DNA of 64,000 bases from Lingula anatina (Eukaryota; Brachiopoda; Lingulata; Lingulida; Lingulidae): NCBI RefSeq assembly GCF_001039355.2, contig NW_019774236.1, forward strand, positions 123,768 to 187,767, given 5' to 3'. Made by a program: the position numbers and the translations under genes. The notes below the pieces were generated by a model that was given only the letters and a program-made list of their open reading frames with translations, ran no database searches and had not been told where the DNA came from. Shown here piece by piece: positions 23,333 to 35,300 of this stretch (positions within the stretch are counted from its first letter, which is position 1; each line of letters starts with the position of its first letter).

Positions 23333-25263
23333 CTTTGTTTTGACCTTGACTCACACGGACGGAATGTACCACCTTAGACCAGTGCATGCCATCTGAGGAA
23401 TGTAGCACCGGGGGTCAACACGTTCATGTTATTTCAAAGATACTTTGTTGTGTTGTGTGATGTTATTGAATGGATATCGTGAAATTTTCTCTGCACCCCC
23501 CCCCCCCCACCATCGGACACGTATTTGCTGTTTCTGGAAATTCAAAATCAGTGTAAAGTCAGCTAACTCTACGTAGGTACCTCAGTGACCAATGGTCTTA
23601 GCTTATATACGATCAAAAATGATGGCAAATGTGGAAAGAGGACGTCGCTGGACAGAAAACTGATCAAAAGCTGGCTTTAATTCATCCTTTTTTTTTTTAC
23701 ATTTTTTGCAACTCACTCTCGACAGTAAAGATAACCATACACCTAAACGGCCCTATGTGGATTATCACAATCTCATTGTCTTCTCTAACACAATCCAACC
23801 CATGCAACTCTTGTCACACAAATTCGTTTGCTTCCCAAATTGATAAACACATTTCTGGGAAATGATTTTTTTTTTGCTGTGTGGAAAAGTAAATAAATAC
23901 GACCATTTGGAATTAATTGTTTCCATAACTTGTTTTCAAACAATTATCTCACAGAGGGCCACGAAACAGTTTTACCCATTTACCCCCATAACTTTCAGTT
24001 TGTGACCTAAACAGATTATGAAAATTAGAAATTCTTCCACAATGTATGCTATTGCAATAAAAAAGCACAGCAAATGAGAAGAGGGCAATAGCTTCCCATT
24101 AATAACATTTCCAATGTCCTCTTCATCTTTTTTATTCATTATAAAATATCCAAATGATAATTTTGGGACTTCTCAAAGCTTTTGTGCCACATCTCAAACT
24201 TCAAGTTTTTGGCAACAAATGCAACTCAAATGTTGTAAACATGGTTTATTCATGTTATAAATGTCAACTCAAATGAATTAAAAAAATGCCACCACTGCCT
24301 TTCATATAGCAGCAAAACACATCCGTCCTTGTTGCATTGTTAGTGCACAGCATCTTTTACACTCAAAATGCATAAAAATCCAAAATGTTCCTTTTCTCAT
24401 CTAAAAATCCTTGAAAAAGTAATGCATGGATAACAGAAAGAGAGAAAAAGAGAAAAATATCCTGTTGACAAAACAGAGAACCAGACACTGCAGTAAAGAA
24501 GACATTAAAACTTAGAATATTGAACATCACTGCATGGCACACTTTCATCGGTTATGATGGAGTTACAAAATAAGGAGTATTTCCTGTACTTTGCCTCTTA
24601 CTCCAACGAAAATATTCTAAGCAGGTCACTGCCGGCTTTCTCTTTCAGAATAAATCTCTCACTGCTCAATGTCCAAGGTTGAATTTTTGTAAAACTAAAG
24701 ATGTGTGCCTTCCCATGATGAAAAAAAGAAACATCGTATGGTAATACTGTTATTTTTGTTTTCATTTGTTCCCCTTGGCCTTGACCTTATCACTGGCTTG
24801 AGCCTCACTTCACCATATCACTTGTGTCACCAGATGTCACATAATACAGCTGAAAAGAGAACAAAAGAAGATTGGATATCAACACTGAAGTTCCAGGGAA
24901 GTATGTAAGCCCAGTTAATTAGTATCATTGATTAAATTACTATTATAATAAACAGTCATTTTATGTTGACAATGAAATTAGTTTTCCTTGAAGAACACCA
25001 CTCTCTCTTCCTTTTTTCTCTTCTGTCATACTCCCCTCCTCTCTGCCCTCTACCAACAGCCTTGATCCCCACACACACATCTTAATGTATTAATATGCAA
25101 GTTATCTGGCCCACCTTTATCTCATTAAACACACACACATGCACGCACGCGCACACACACACACACGCACACAGTCCAATTCACCAGTGCTCTGGTCCCC
25201 CCAGCCCCATATCACAGAAAATACATGCACGCACACACCCATACACATGCACACAGTGGCAAC
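23333..25263. other. Region between kelch 3' end and CCDC51, copy 1
   Basis: It holds the presumed CCDC51 promoter/5' UTR (just right of 23332) and the kelch 3' UTR. Poly-C at 23498-23509 and an AT-rich middle. The site near 23818-23822 (TCACACAAATTCG) is the empty counterpart of the MITE insertion in copy 2. Confidence 0.55.
25125..25257. repeat. CA-rich microsatellite after the kelch stop, copy 1
   Basis: Interrupted CA/GCAC repeat immediately 3' of the kelch stop codon. It contains a 30 bp near-copy (25177-25206) of the end of the kelch coding region (25260-25289). Confidence 0.8.
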
Positions 25264-27378
25264 TCACCAGTCCTCTGGTCCCCCAGGTCCTATATCATCC
25301 AACTCCCCGTCCGACCAGTCGTCCTCTGTGCTGATGTCATCCTCATCCTCATCATCGTACATCATGTTCTCCCTCATTGCATAGCTGTCAAAGATGGGGT
25401 CATGGAACTTGTACTTCTCCACACAGTGAGGACAGTCAGGGGTGCAGTGAAGGATGCTGGACGGGAGAGTTACCACCGTGGCGCAGCTGTCGTGAAACTG
25501 ACTTGGGGCGTCCGGCAGCCTCTCCCAGCTGTCCTGGTTCTCCATGTACTTGTAACAACTGAGGTAATTTGAAGGGGTTATTACATGGCCGTTGCGGGGA
25601 GGGGCGTCTCGAACATCACGGTCCATCCCACCGAACACAAACATGGCCCCCTTGTGAGGGACGGCCATGCAGTTGATACGGGATGGTTCGTCTGGAAAAG
25701 GAGGCAAACTTCGCCGACATCTTTTCCAGCTCTTGAGCTCCATGTCGAAAACCTTGCTGAATCTCTTTCCTGGTGAGGTGACGTAAATCTTTTGACCCGT
25801 CACATGCATCATCTCTCCGTACTGGGCCCCGCGTGAGTACTCCTCCGTGACGCACTCCTGCAGATCCACGACGTAAAACCTGACCGTCTCTACGCGCCCG
25901 ATGCGGCTGGAGTCCGCACATTTGGCAAGCAGACATACGTAACGGTCAAGTACAGAAGCCAGTTGGCACATGGTTGGGATTAGTGAAGTGTCTTGAAAAG
26001 GAAAGTATCTCTCGATGTGTGTATTCAGGGGATTAAAACAACAGAGATATGGCTTGCCTGTGAAATACATGCTTCTGTCTTTGAGCATACAAATCATTCC
26101 TCGACACGTGACGGAGCATATGATGGTCCTGGAGGCGTAAGACATCAGGGGTTCTTGCACGGTGGTGGAAGAGCTCCACTGAGAGTCCTTCTCCTGGAAT
26201 TTGTAAAACTCCCAAGTCATGTGCATGGGACGGACGAGATACAAATCACGCTGGTTCAACGTGGTACACACGTGGACATCACTACGGAATGGCATCGGGG
26301 GCAACCGCACCCATTTAGAGTCCTCGATGACGAACCCATACATCTGGGCGTGGGGTGTGCCGTCCGGGGTGTGTCGCCCCCCTGAGATTACAATCACCTC
26401 CTTCTCCTCCGTGTCGGGGTGGATCTTCCCCAGAGACAAGTCCAAGTCATAGTTCTCTATGTGTTTGACACAGTCTGGGTCGCTGGACACCAGCTCCTGG
26501 TCTCTGATCACTGTCTCCATGTCCTTACAACTCACGCTGGACAGGTCTATGGCACAAAACAGCGTCTTGAACTCCTTCCTCCTTTCCATCTCTTTGTGCT
26601 TGGCCCACTTTATCAAGGCCTCAAAAAACACCATCGTTGGCACATATTTCAGATTTTTATCCTTCAGCAAGTCGAGCAACGACTCTGCTGACAAGTCTAC
26701 AACGTCGTCTTCCTTCAACGCCTCATGCAGGTACGCACGCAGTCGTTGGTTGGCCTGATCGTAAAGCGAGTGCAATCCGTACATGCTGGCTAATATACAG
26801 AGTCTGAGGCAGTTCTTGGAGGTGACCCCATTCCTGATGAAGTGGTGGGAGCACATGTCTTTCAGTCCCTCCAGCTGGAGATAGTCAGCCAGGTGTAGAA
26901 TACTGGAGACATTGTGCTCTGTAATGACGGCCTTGCCCAGGTAGATGTACTCTAACACAGTCTCAAAGGTCTCGGGGGAGGTGACACCACTGAGATCAAC
27001 TTGGCCTGGAACAAGTTTTTATAACATTCTATTATTTTATATCACATTACTATGTAAAATATGTGATATAATATGTGACATTTTATTATTATCATTATTA
27101 TTATATTTTAATGATAAAAAGCCATAAGATGCTTATAATTGTCTTTGCTTTCTGCAATACCATTCAGTTCATGTTGAACTCTTAAGAAGTTCCCAGCAAT
27201 ACAGACATAGAAACAAGCTTAAAAGTCTAACAGAAAAACATCTAACAGAATACATAGGGTAGTGAAGAAAGGACAACAGATCAGCACACTTACCTGAGAG
27301 CCTTTCCTTCATGCCACTGCTGTAGAGAGAACTGAAGTAAGGACAACACATCAGTACACACAGGTGAGCCTTCACTGC
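25264..27378 (-). CDS. BTB-BACK-Kelch protein, copy 1, 5'-truncated
   Basis: Exons (minus): 27378-27294 (85 bp) and 27005-25264 (1742 bp). The 85 bp exon encodes AVKAHLCVLMCCPYFSSLY, the core of a BTB fold. The large exon completes BTB (VLEYIYLGKAVITEHN), then BACK (about 130 residues with LRLCILASMYGL), then degenerate kelch repeats (VIVISGGRH, MFVFGGMD, WERLPDAP), and a very acidic tail ending GGPEDW. Relative to copy 2 it lacks exons 1 and 2: the sequence stops at an N within the exon 2-derived minisatellite, so there is no start codon. The 564 residues from VLEYIYLG onward are intact, with about six substitutions versus copy 2 while most nucleotide changes are silent. It is either a partial paralogue or an unmerged allele. 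BTB-Kelch proteins usually present substrates to Cullin-3 ubiquitin ligase; I do not recognise the orthologue. Confidence 0.85.
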
Positions 27379-28605
27379 CTGAAACACAAACACAGTCCAT
27401 GATATTATCACATAAATAATCTAGATTACTATCATCATCATTACACTGAAAGTGAATGTTATGTTTAGTGAGGATTAGTGTAGAAGCGAAAACGTGTTTG
27501 TCCTGTGTACTTCTTGGTGGATTTCTAGAATGTCATTTCATAAATAATCATTTATAGGACAAAAATGCTAGTAATGTATTTTCTAACACTGTTTAGATGT
27601 TTTACACAGCTCTCTACAGGCTTGGTTAAGTTTTGTTATTCACTAATAGCTGGATAATTCAACAACATCAAAAACTTGAACCACATCAATAATTCTCAAT
27701 TTCTGTAATACATAATTGGCTAAAACGTGAAAAATAAATACTCAGTAACTTTCCTCGCAGACTTATAAAAATATGTATACATATCAATTAACATAGCCAT
27801 GGGGCACCCTATTCTGTAAATAAACAGCAGCTGAATAGTTCAAATATTGAGTCTCTCTCCATCAATAGCCACAGTGATNAAAAAAAAAAATATAATAATA
27901 AACAAATAATAATTAAAATAATAATGATATTAGAGAAATAAAATACCAAATAATGGACCCAAGAATTCATATCACTATGGTTTTTCATGAAAATCTCAAA
28001 TCTGAGGATTTAGTAATAGGCAAAAATGAAGACAAAGGTTTTTCATGGTCTCTCAATAAGATGTTAAAACATTCATTCTTGACTAAGAAAGTTGATATCG
28101 ACAGCCATACCTTTAGTTCTAACTTCAACGGACCTTGATCACATGATCAAAGGGTAGAGTACTGTCCATCCACGTGTGGGCTTTGGGTATTCAGGTCTCG
28201 GAAGAAATGTAAACATCAATTCATTTAAGGAATTTAATTCCGTTTTATTTTTCCTGTTTAATATGATAGTTTAATTTTTCTTTCAGACTTGATCTCGAAT
28301 TCAACAAATCCAAATTCCCTATCTCGGTAATCTGTGCACATAATTTGATAAATACATAAAATCAAAAAATAAAGGTATATAAGACTTTAAGATTTAAGGT
28401 ATTGATGAAATTGTTCTTCATTACATCTTGCATGATACATTTCACGAGAACAAAATGATTCTTTGAAATCATGGCTGTCAAATAACATGATAAAGGAGAA
28501 ATCTGATCAAGAGAGAAGTTATGAAATAGTTGTACACAAGCATATCTATCTCATACTTCAACTACTTTCATTTTCACTTTCTCCAGTTTCACTTTCACAT
28601 CACAC

Positions 28606-30132
28606 TTATCCTCCACCTTTAAATATTGCATACAAAATTGGCACAGCAATGGCTAAACCAGCATAGACCATGGTCACAGTAACAATAGAATTGATCTTCA
28701 TCTTCCACTCCAAGTTCTTCTCTGTGTACAACATAATTTCCTCCATGTGTGGACCTACATACACAATGTTCCCTGGAGTATCACTGGCCTCGCGTACAGA
28801 CAATAGGTGCTTGATCTCAGCCATCTGCTCCTCCAGGGCTTGGTCTTGAAGTTTCACAGCATTTATGATCTCTTCTGACTGTCTGTCCAAGAGCTCACTA
28901 GAAATACTCCGTGATGCATTCACTAGAGGTTTACTTTCACTTTGACTAGTTTCACTTTCATTTTGACTAGTTTCACTTTCACTTTGACTTGCATGCCCTA
29001 TAAGAAGACTGATGTCATTGACAAATGTTTTCAGCCTGTCTTGCTGTCCCTGCACAGTCTCCGCCAGCTGTTCTACCCTGCTTTGTAATTCCTGCGACCC
29101 AGTAGAAGACTTCACTATACGTCTCAACTCTCGATTGCGAAGGTAATTAGTTATGCTATACCCCACAAATCCTGTTACTGTGACCACGCCTGAAAACAGT
29201 AAACTCCAGTTTTTGGTTCTCTCGGCTTTCAGCCTTTCTTTCTCATGACTCTCTCTATGTGCTGCTGATAGCTGCTGAAAACAGTTTCTCTCCGCCTCTT
29301 CAAATTCGCTCAGCTCCTCGGCCAGAGCGTTGTCCTGTGCAATAACTTTATACTCCTCTGTGATCAGCTTAAGAAATCGTTCTTCTCCCCTTTTGGTTTT
29401 GTCCAGCTCTAGTCTAATGGTATTTAGCTTTGTCTGCAGAGTAGTTCTCTCATGTTGCTTGCTCCGTCTCTTCTCTTGATAAGAAAGGAACTGCTCTTCA
29501 GCCTGTCACAGAAGAAAAAAAATGGATATAGAAAACATAAGAAAAGGAACTTCCCAGGCACACTGTAGCTCTCAATGCTGGATCAATGATTGTCTGACAC
29601 TGGTCTATTCTATAATTACATCAAACTGGCAAAATCACCCCCAAGCAGCTTGCTATATTCTCATAAGAGGGGAACAGCATATCATTAAGAAATATTTACC
29701 AGAATCATACGAGGATAAAAAGGACATAATATTTAATGTAATTAATTAACCACGCCCTAAGTTAGGAAGCAATAAATAAAATTTTATTCAAAAAGAGTCA
29801 AGTCAGCAACAGTAGTCACTTAACGTGGACCATGTTTAAGTTAATCTTATCATTTAAGTTTTTAAAAATCCCAGCGATGCACGTGCAGTACACGTTACCT
29901 CAATGACTTTCTGCTGGGCCGCCTTGATCTCAGTCAGTCCAAAGTAGTCTTCAAAGGCCTGTAGCCAGCGAGTCGCCCTCCCTCCTGTGGTGTCATTCAG
30001 CGCCTGATCCACCTTGGGCCAACCCGTTATCGGAGACGATGCAAAACGCCGATTGAAATGGTCCTGGGCAGGGGAAAACAGAGTTTGTTTTCGCCGGCTT
30101 AGCTGCCCCCACCTCCGTCCCAAGGCGGCCAT
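28606..30132 (-). CDS. CCDC51: CCDC51/MITOK mitochondrial K+ channel subunit, copy 2
   Basis: Exons (minus): 30132-29899 and 29502-28606, exactly the same lengths (234 and 897 bp) as in copy 1, 376 aa. It has the same Arg-rich presequence, the FGLTEIKAAQ motif, the HRESHEKERLKAERTKNW block before helix 1, and the C-terminal PILYAIFKGGG. Differences from copy 1 are few and mainly conservative (for example RRRQ/RRKQ, IANY/ITNY, TSSAG/KSSTG). The intact frame and presequence argue that this sequence is functional. If both copies are real the animal has two CCDC51 genes in tandem. Confidence 0.93.
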
Positions 30133-30595
30133 CTTTGTTTTGACCTTGACTCACACGGACGGAATGTACCACCTTAGACCGGTGCATGCCAACTGAGGAA
30201 TGTAGCACCCGGAGGTCAACACGTTCATTTTATCTCAAAGATACTACGTTGTGTTGTGTGATGTTACTGAATGAATATCTTGGAATTTTATCTGCACCCC
30301 CCATCGGACACGTATTTGCCGTCTCTGGAAATTCAAAATCAGATACAGTGTAAAGTCCGCTAACTCTAAGTAAGGCATCAGTGGTCTTAGCTTATTTACG
30401 ATCAAAAATCAAGGCAAATGCGGAAAGAGGACGTCGTTGGACAGAAAATTGATCAAAAGCTGACTTTAATTCATCCTTTTCTTTATTTTTTTTTTTTGCA
30501 TCGACCCGATTCGACCGTGAACATAATCCTTGTGGATTATCACAATATCATGGTCTTTTCTAACACAATCCAACCCACGCAACCCTTGTCACTAA

Positions 30596-30809
30596 CACCC
30601 CATTTCCATAGATTAGATCGACCTACTTTAGATCGACCTAACTCCCTGGGGGTTCACGCTAAATAGCTGTCAGCCGGGCGGACACGAAAGTTAATAACAC
30701 CCTTACAGCTTGTAGTAGGCGGACGGACATTTAAGTCGGATTATCTGAAAGTAATCTAGTGAGACTCCCCGCAGGGATAGATCGATCTAAAATCTACGGG
30801 AATAGAGCC
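30596..30809. mobile_element. MITE, PIF/Harbinger-like, family 2 copy 1
   Basis: A 214 bp element in reverse orientation to that at 41745-41944. Imperfect inverted ends of about 30 bp contain CCATAGATTAGATCGACCTA and TAGATCGATCTAAAATCTA. It is flanked by TAA (30593-30595) and TAA (30811-30813), agreeing with a 3 bp TTA/TAA target duplication. It has a 14 bp internal duplication near the left end that the other copy lacks. Copy 1 of the block has no element at this place. Confidence 0.8.
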
Positions 30810-32166
30810 ATAAATTCGTTTACTTCCCATATTGATGTTTCTGGGAAATTATTATAATTTTTTTTTTTTTTTTTTTGCTGTGTGAAAAAGTAGATAAATA
30901 CAACTATTTGGAATTCATTGTTTCCATAACTTGTTTTCAAACAATTATCTCACAGAGGACCATGAACCCATTTTATCCATCAACCCCCATAACTTTTTGC
31001 TTGCTGCTTTTGTGATCTATACAGATTATGAAAATTAGAACTTCTTCCACAATGTATGCTAAAGCAATAAAAAAAAAGTACAGCAAATGAGAAGAGGGTG
31101 ATAGTTTCCCATTTATAACACTTTCAATGTCCTCTTCATCTTTTTTATTCATTATAAAATATCCAAGTGATAATTTTGGCACTTCTCAAAGCTTTTGGGC
31201 CACATCTCAAACTTTGAGTTTTTGGCAACAAATGCAACTCAAATGATGTAAACATGGTTTATTCATGTTATAAATGTCAACTCAAATCAATTTAAAAATT
31301 GCCACCACTGCCTTTCATATAGCAGCAAAACACATTCATCCTTGTTGCATTGTTAGTGCACAGCATCTTTACACTCAAAATGCATAAAAATCCAAAATGT
31401 TCCTTTTCTCATCCAAAAATCCTTGAAAAAGTAATGCATGGATAACAGAAAAAGAGAAAAATATACTGTTGACAAAACAGAGAACTAGACGCTGCAGTAA
31501 AGAAAACATTAAAACTTAGAATACTGAACATCATCGCACGACACACTGTCATCCGTTATGATGGAGTTACAAAATAAGGAGTATTTCCTGTACTTCGTCT
31601 CTTACTCCAACGAAAATATTCTAAGCAGGTCACTGCTGGCTTTCTCTTTCAGAACAAATCTCTCACTGACTCACTGCTCAGTGTTCAAGGTTGAATTTTT
31701 GTAAAACTAAAGATGTGCGCCTTCCCATGATGAAAAAAGAATTGTATGGTAATACTGTTATTTTTTGTTTTCATCTGTTCCCTTTGGCCTTGACCTTGAT
31801 CATTTGACCTTGACCTTATCACTGGCTTGAGCCTCACTTTACCACATCACTTGTGTCACCAGATGTCACATAATACAGCTGAAAAGAGAACAAAAGGAGA
31901 TTGGGTGACTGAAAAATGTCAACACCGAAGTTCCAGGGAAGTATGTAAGCCCAGTAAATTAGTATCATTGATTAAATTACTATTATAATAAACAGTCATT
32001 TCATGTTGACAAAGAAATTAGTTTTCCTTGAAGAATACCACTCTCTCTTCCTTTTTTCTCTTCTGTCATACTCCCCTCCTCTCTGCCCTCTACCAACAGC
32101 CTTGATCCCCACACACACATCTTAATGTATTGATATGTCAGTTATCTGGCCCACCTTTACCTCATT

Positions 32167-32256
32167 AAACACACACACACATGCACGCACGCAAACACAC
32201 ACACAAACAGACATACACACAGACAGCTACACATACAGTATGCACACACTCTCTCA

Positions 32257-32292
<36 letters not shown>

Positions 32293-32385
32293 GCTACACA
32301 TACAGTCCAATTCACCAGTGCTCTGGTCCCCCCAGCCCCATATCACAGAAAATACATGCACGCACATACACATACACAAAGTGGC
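32167..32385. repeat. CA-rich microsatellite after the kelch stop, copy 2
   Basis: Longer than in copy 1, with ACAGACAGCTACACATACAG units repeated around a pure CA tract (32260-32288). It includes the same near-copy of the kelch 3' coding end (around 32307-32337). Confidence 0.8.
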
Positions 32386-32388
32386 AAC

Positions 32389-35300
32389 TCACCAGTCCTC
32401 TGGTCCTCCAGGTCCTATATCATCCAACTCCCCGTCCGACCAGTCGTCTTCCGTGCTGATGTCATCCTCGTCCTCATCATCGTACATCATGTTCTCCCTC
32501 ATTGCATAGCTGTCAAAGATGGGGTCATGGAACTTGTACTTCTCCACACAGTGAGGACAGTCAGGAGTGCAGTGGAGGATGCTGGACGGGAGAGTGACCA
32601 CCGTGGCGCAGCTGTCGTGAAACTGACTCGGGGCATCCGGCAGCCTCTCCCAGCTGTCCTGGTTCTCCATGTACTTGTAACAACTGAGGTAATTTGAAGG
32701 GGTTATTACATGGCCGTTGCGGGGAGGGGCATCTCGAACATCACGGTCCATCCCACCGAACACAAACATGGCCCCCTTGTGAGGGACGGACATGCAGTTG
32801 ATACGGGATGGTTCGTCTGGAAAAGGAGGCAAACTCCGCCGACATCTTTTCCAGCTCTTGAGCTCCATGTCGAAAACCTTGCTGAATCTCTTTCCTGGTG
32901 AGGTGATGTAAATCTTTTGACCCGTCACGTGCATCATCTCTCCGTACTGGGCCCCACGCGAGTACTCCTCCGTGATGCAGTCCTGCAGGTCCACGACGTA
33001 AAATCTGACCGTCTCTACGCGCCCGATACGGCTGGAGTCAGCACACTTGGCAAGCAGACAAACATAACGGTCTAGTACAGAAGCCAGTTGGCACATGGTT
33101 GGGATTAGTGAAGTGTCTTGAAAAGGAAAGTATCTCTCGATGTGTGTATTCAGGGGATTAAAACAACAGAGATATGGCTTGCCTGTGAAATACATGCTTC
33201 TGTCTTTGAGCATACAAATCATTCCGCGACATGTGACGGAGCATATGATGGTCCTGGAGGCGTAAGACATCAGAGGTTCTTGCACGGTGGTGGAAGAGCT
33301 CCACTGAGAGTCCTTCTCCTGGAATTTGTAAAACTCCCACGTCATGTGCATGGGACGGACGAGATACAAATCACGCTGGTTCAACGTGGTACACACGTGG
33401 ACATCACTACGGAATGGCATCGGGGGCAATCGCACCCATTTAGAGTCCTCGATGACGAACCCATACATCTGGGCGTGGGGCGTGCCGTCCGGGGTGTGTC
33501 GCCCCCCTGAGATCACGATCACCTCCTTCTCCTCTGTGTCGGGGTGGATCTTCCCCAGGGACAAGTCCAAGTCATAGTTCTCTATGTGTTTCACACAGTC
33601 TGGGTCGCTGGACACCAGCTCCTGGTATCTGATCACTGTCTCCATGTCCTTGCAACTTACGCTAGACAGGTCTATGGCACAGAATAGCGTCTTGAATTCC
33701 TTCCTCCTTTCCATCTCTTTGTGCTTGGCCCACTTTATCAAGGCCTCGAAAAACACCATTGTTGGCACGTATTTCAGATTTTTATCCTTCAGCAAGTCGA
33801 GCAATGACTCTGCCGACAAGTCCACAACGTCGTCTTCCTTCAACGCCTCGTGCAGATACGCACGCAGTCGTTGGTTGGCCTGATCGTAAAGGGAGTGCAA
33901 TCCGTACATGCTGGCTAGTATACAGAGTCTGAGGCAGTTCTTGGAGGTGACCCCATTCCTGATGAAGTGGTGGGAGCACATGTCTTTCAGTCCCTCCAGC
34001 TGGAGATAGTCAGCCAGGTGTAGAATACTGGAGACATTGTCCTCTGTTATAACAGCCTTGCCCAGGTAGATGTACTCCAACACAGTCTCAAAAGTCTCAG
34101 GGGAGGTGACACCACTGAGGTCAACCTGGCCTGGAACAAGTTTTTATAACATTCTATTATTTTACATCACATTACTATATAAAACATGTGATATAATATG
34201 TGACATTTTATCATTATTATTATTATATTTTCATGATAAAAAATTATTGAGAAGCCAGAAGACGTTTATAATTGTCTTTGCTTTCTGCAATACCATTCAG
34301 TTCATGTTGAACTCTTAAGAAGTTGCCAGCAATACAGACATAGAAACAAGCTTAAAAGTCTAACAGAAAAAACATCTAACAGAATACATAGGGTAGTGAA
34401 GAAAGAACACATCAGCAGACTTACCTGACAGCCTTTCCTTCATGCCACTGCTGTAGAGAGAACTGAAGTAAGGACAACACATCAGTACACACAGGTGAGC
34501 CTTCACTGCCTGAAACACAAACACAGTCCATGATATTATCACATAAATAATCTAGATTACTATCATCATCATTACACTGAAGGTGAATGCTATGTTTAGT
34601 GAGGATTAGTGTAGAAGCGAAAATGTGTTTGTCCTGTGTACTTCTTCGTGGATTTCTAGAATGTTATTTCAAAAATAATCATTCATAGGACAAAAATGTT
34701 AGTAATGTATTTTCTTACACTGTTTAGATGTTTTACAGAGCTTTCTACAGGCTTTGTTAAGTTTTGTTATTCACTCATGGCCGGTTAATTCAACAACATC
34801 AAAAACTTGAACCACATCAATAATTCTGTTATACATAATTGGCAAAAACGTGAAAAATAAATACTCAATAACTTTCCTCGCAGACTTATAAAAATATCAT
34901 GTATACATATCAATTATCATAGCCATGGGGCGCCCTATTCTGTAAATAAACAGCAGCTGAATAGTTCAAATATTGAGTCTATCTCTCCATCAATAGCCAC
35001 AGTGATATCACATGTATCAGACCTACCTTCCCATCAATAGTCACAGTGATATAACATGTATCAGACCTACCTTCCCATCAATAGTCACAGTGATATCACA
35101 TGTATCAGACCTACCTTCCCGTCAATAGTCACTGTGATATCACATGTATCAGACCTACCTTCCCGTCAATAGTCACAGTGATATCACATGTATCAGACCT
35201 ACCTTCCCATCAATAGTCACAGTGATATCACATGTATCAGACCTACCTTCCCATCAATAGTCACAGTGATATCACATGTATCAGACCTACCTTCCCGTCA

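Larger units (their letters stand above)
21089..27878. repeat. Duplicated block, copy 1 (direct repeat of 27880-35006)
   Basis: About 6.8 kb beginning at a poly-A/AATAAT stretch and ending 20 bp into the first unit of the minisatellite that is complete only in copy 2. Coding parts are roughly 97% identical to copy 2 (about 9 mismatches in a 300 bp sample at the kelch 3' end). Noncoding parts have more indels. It lacks the 0.2 kb MITE of copy 2. It ends at an N (27879). Confidence 0.93.
30133..32388. other. Region between kelch 3' end and CCDC51, copy 2
   Basis: Counterpart of 23333-25263, with the MITE at 30596-30809, T-runs near 30855, and the CA array at 32167-32385. It has short extra segments relative to copy 1, such as a repeated TGACCTTGA motif near 31790-31815. 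No gene recognised. Confidence 0.55.
27880..35006. repeat. Duplicated block, copy 2
   Basis: About 7.1 kb, direct orientation, following copy 1 after a single N at 27879. It starts at the same poly-A/AATAAT stretch as copy 1 and continues without a break into the full minisatellite and kelch 5' exons. It carries an extra MITE at 30596-30809. Confidence 0.93.

Noticed and set aside
25225-26758. Plus-strand frames opposite the kelch gene (also 32356-33883)
   Set aside because: Antisense shadows of the long kelch exon; the minus-strand reading has domains and splice phase.
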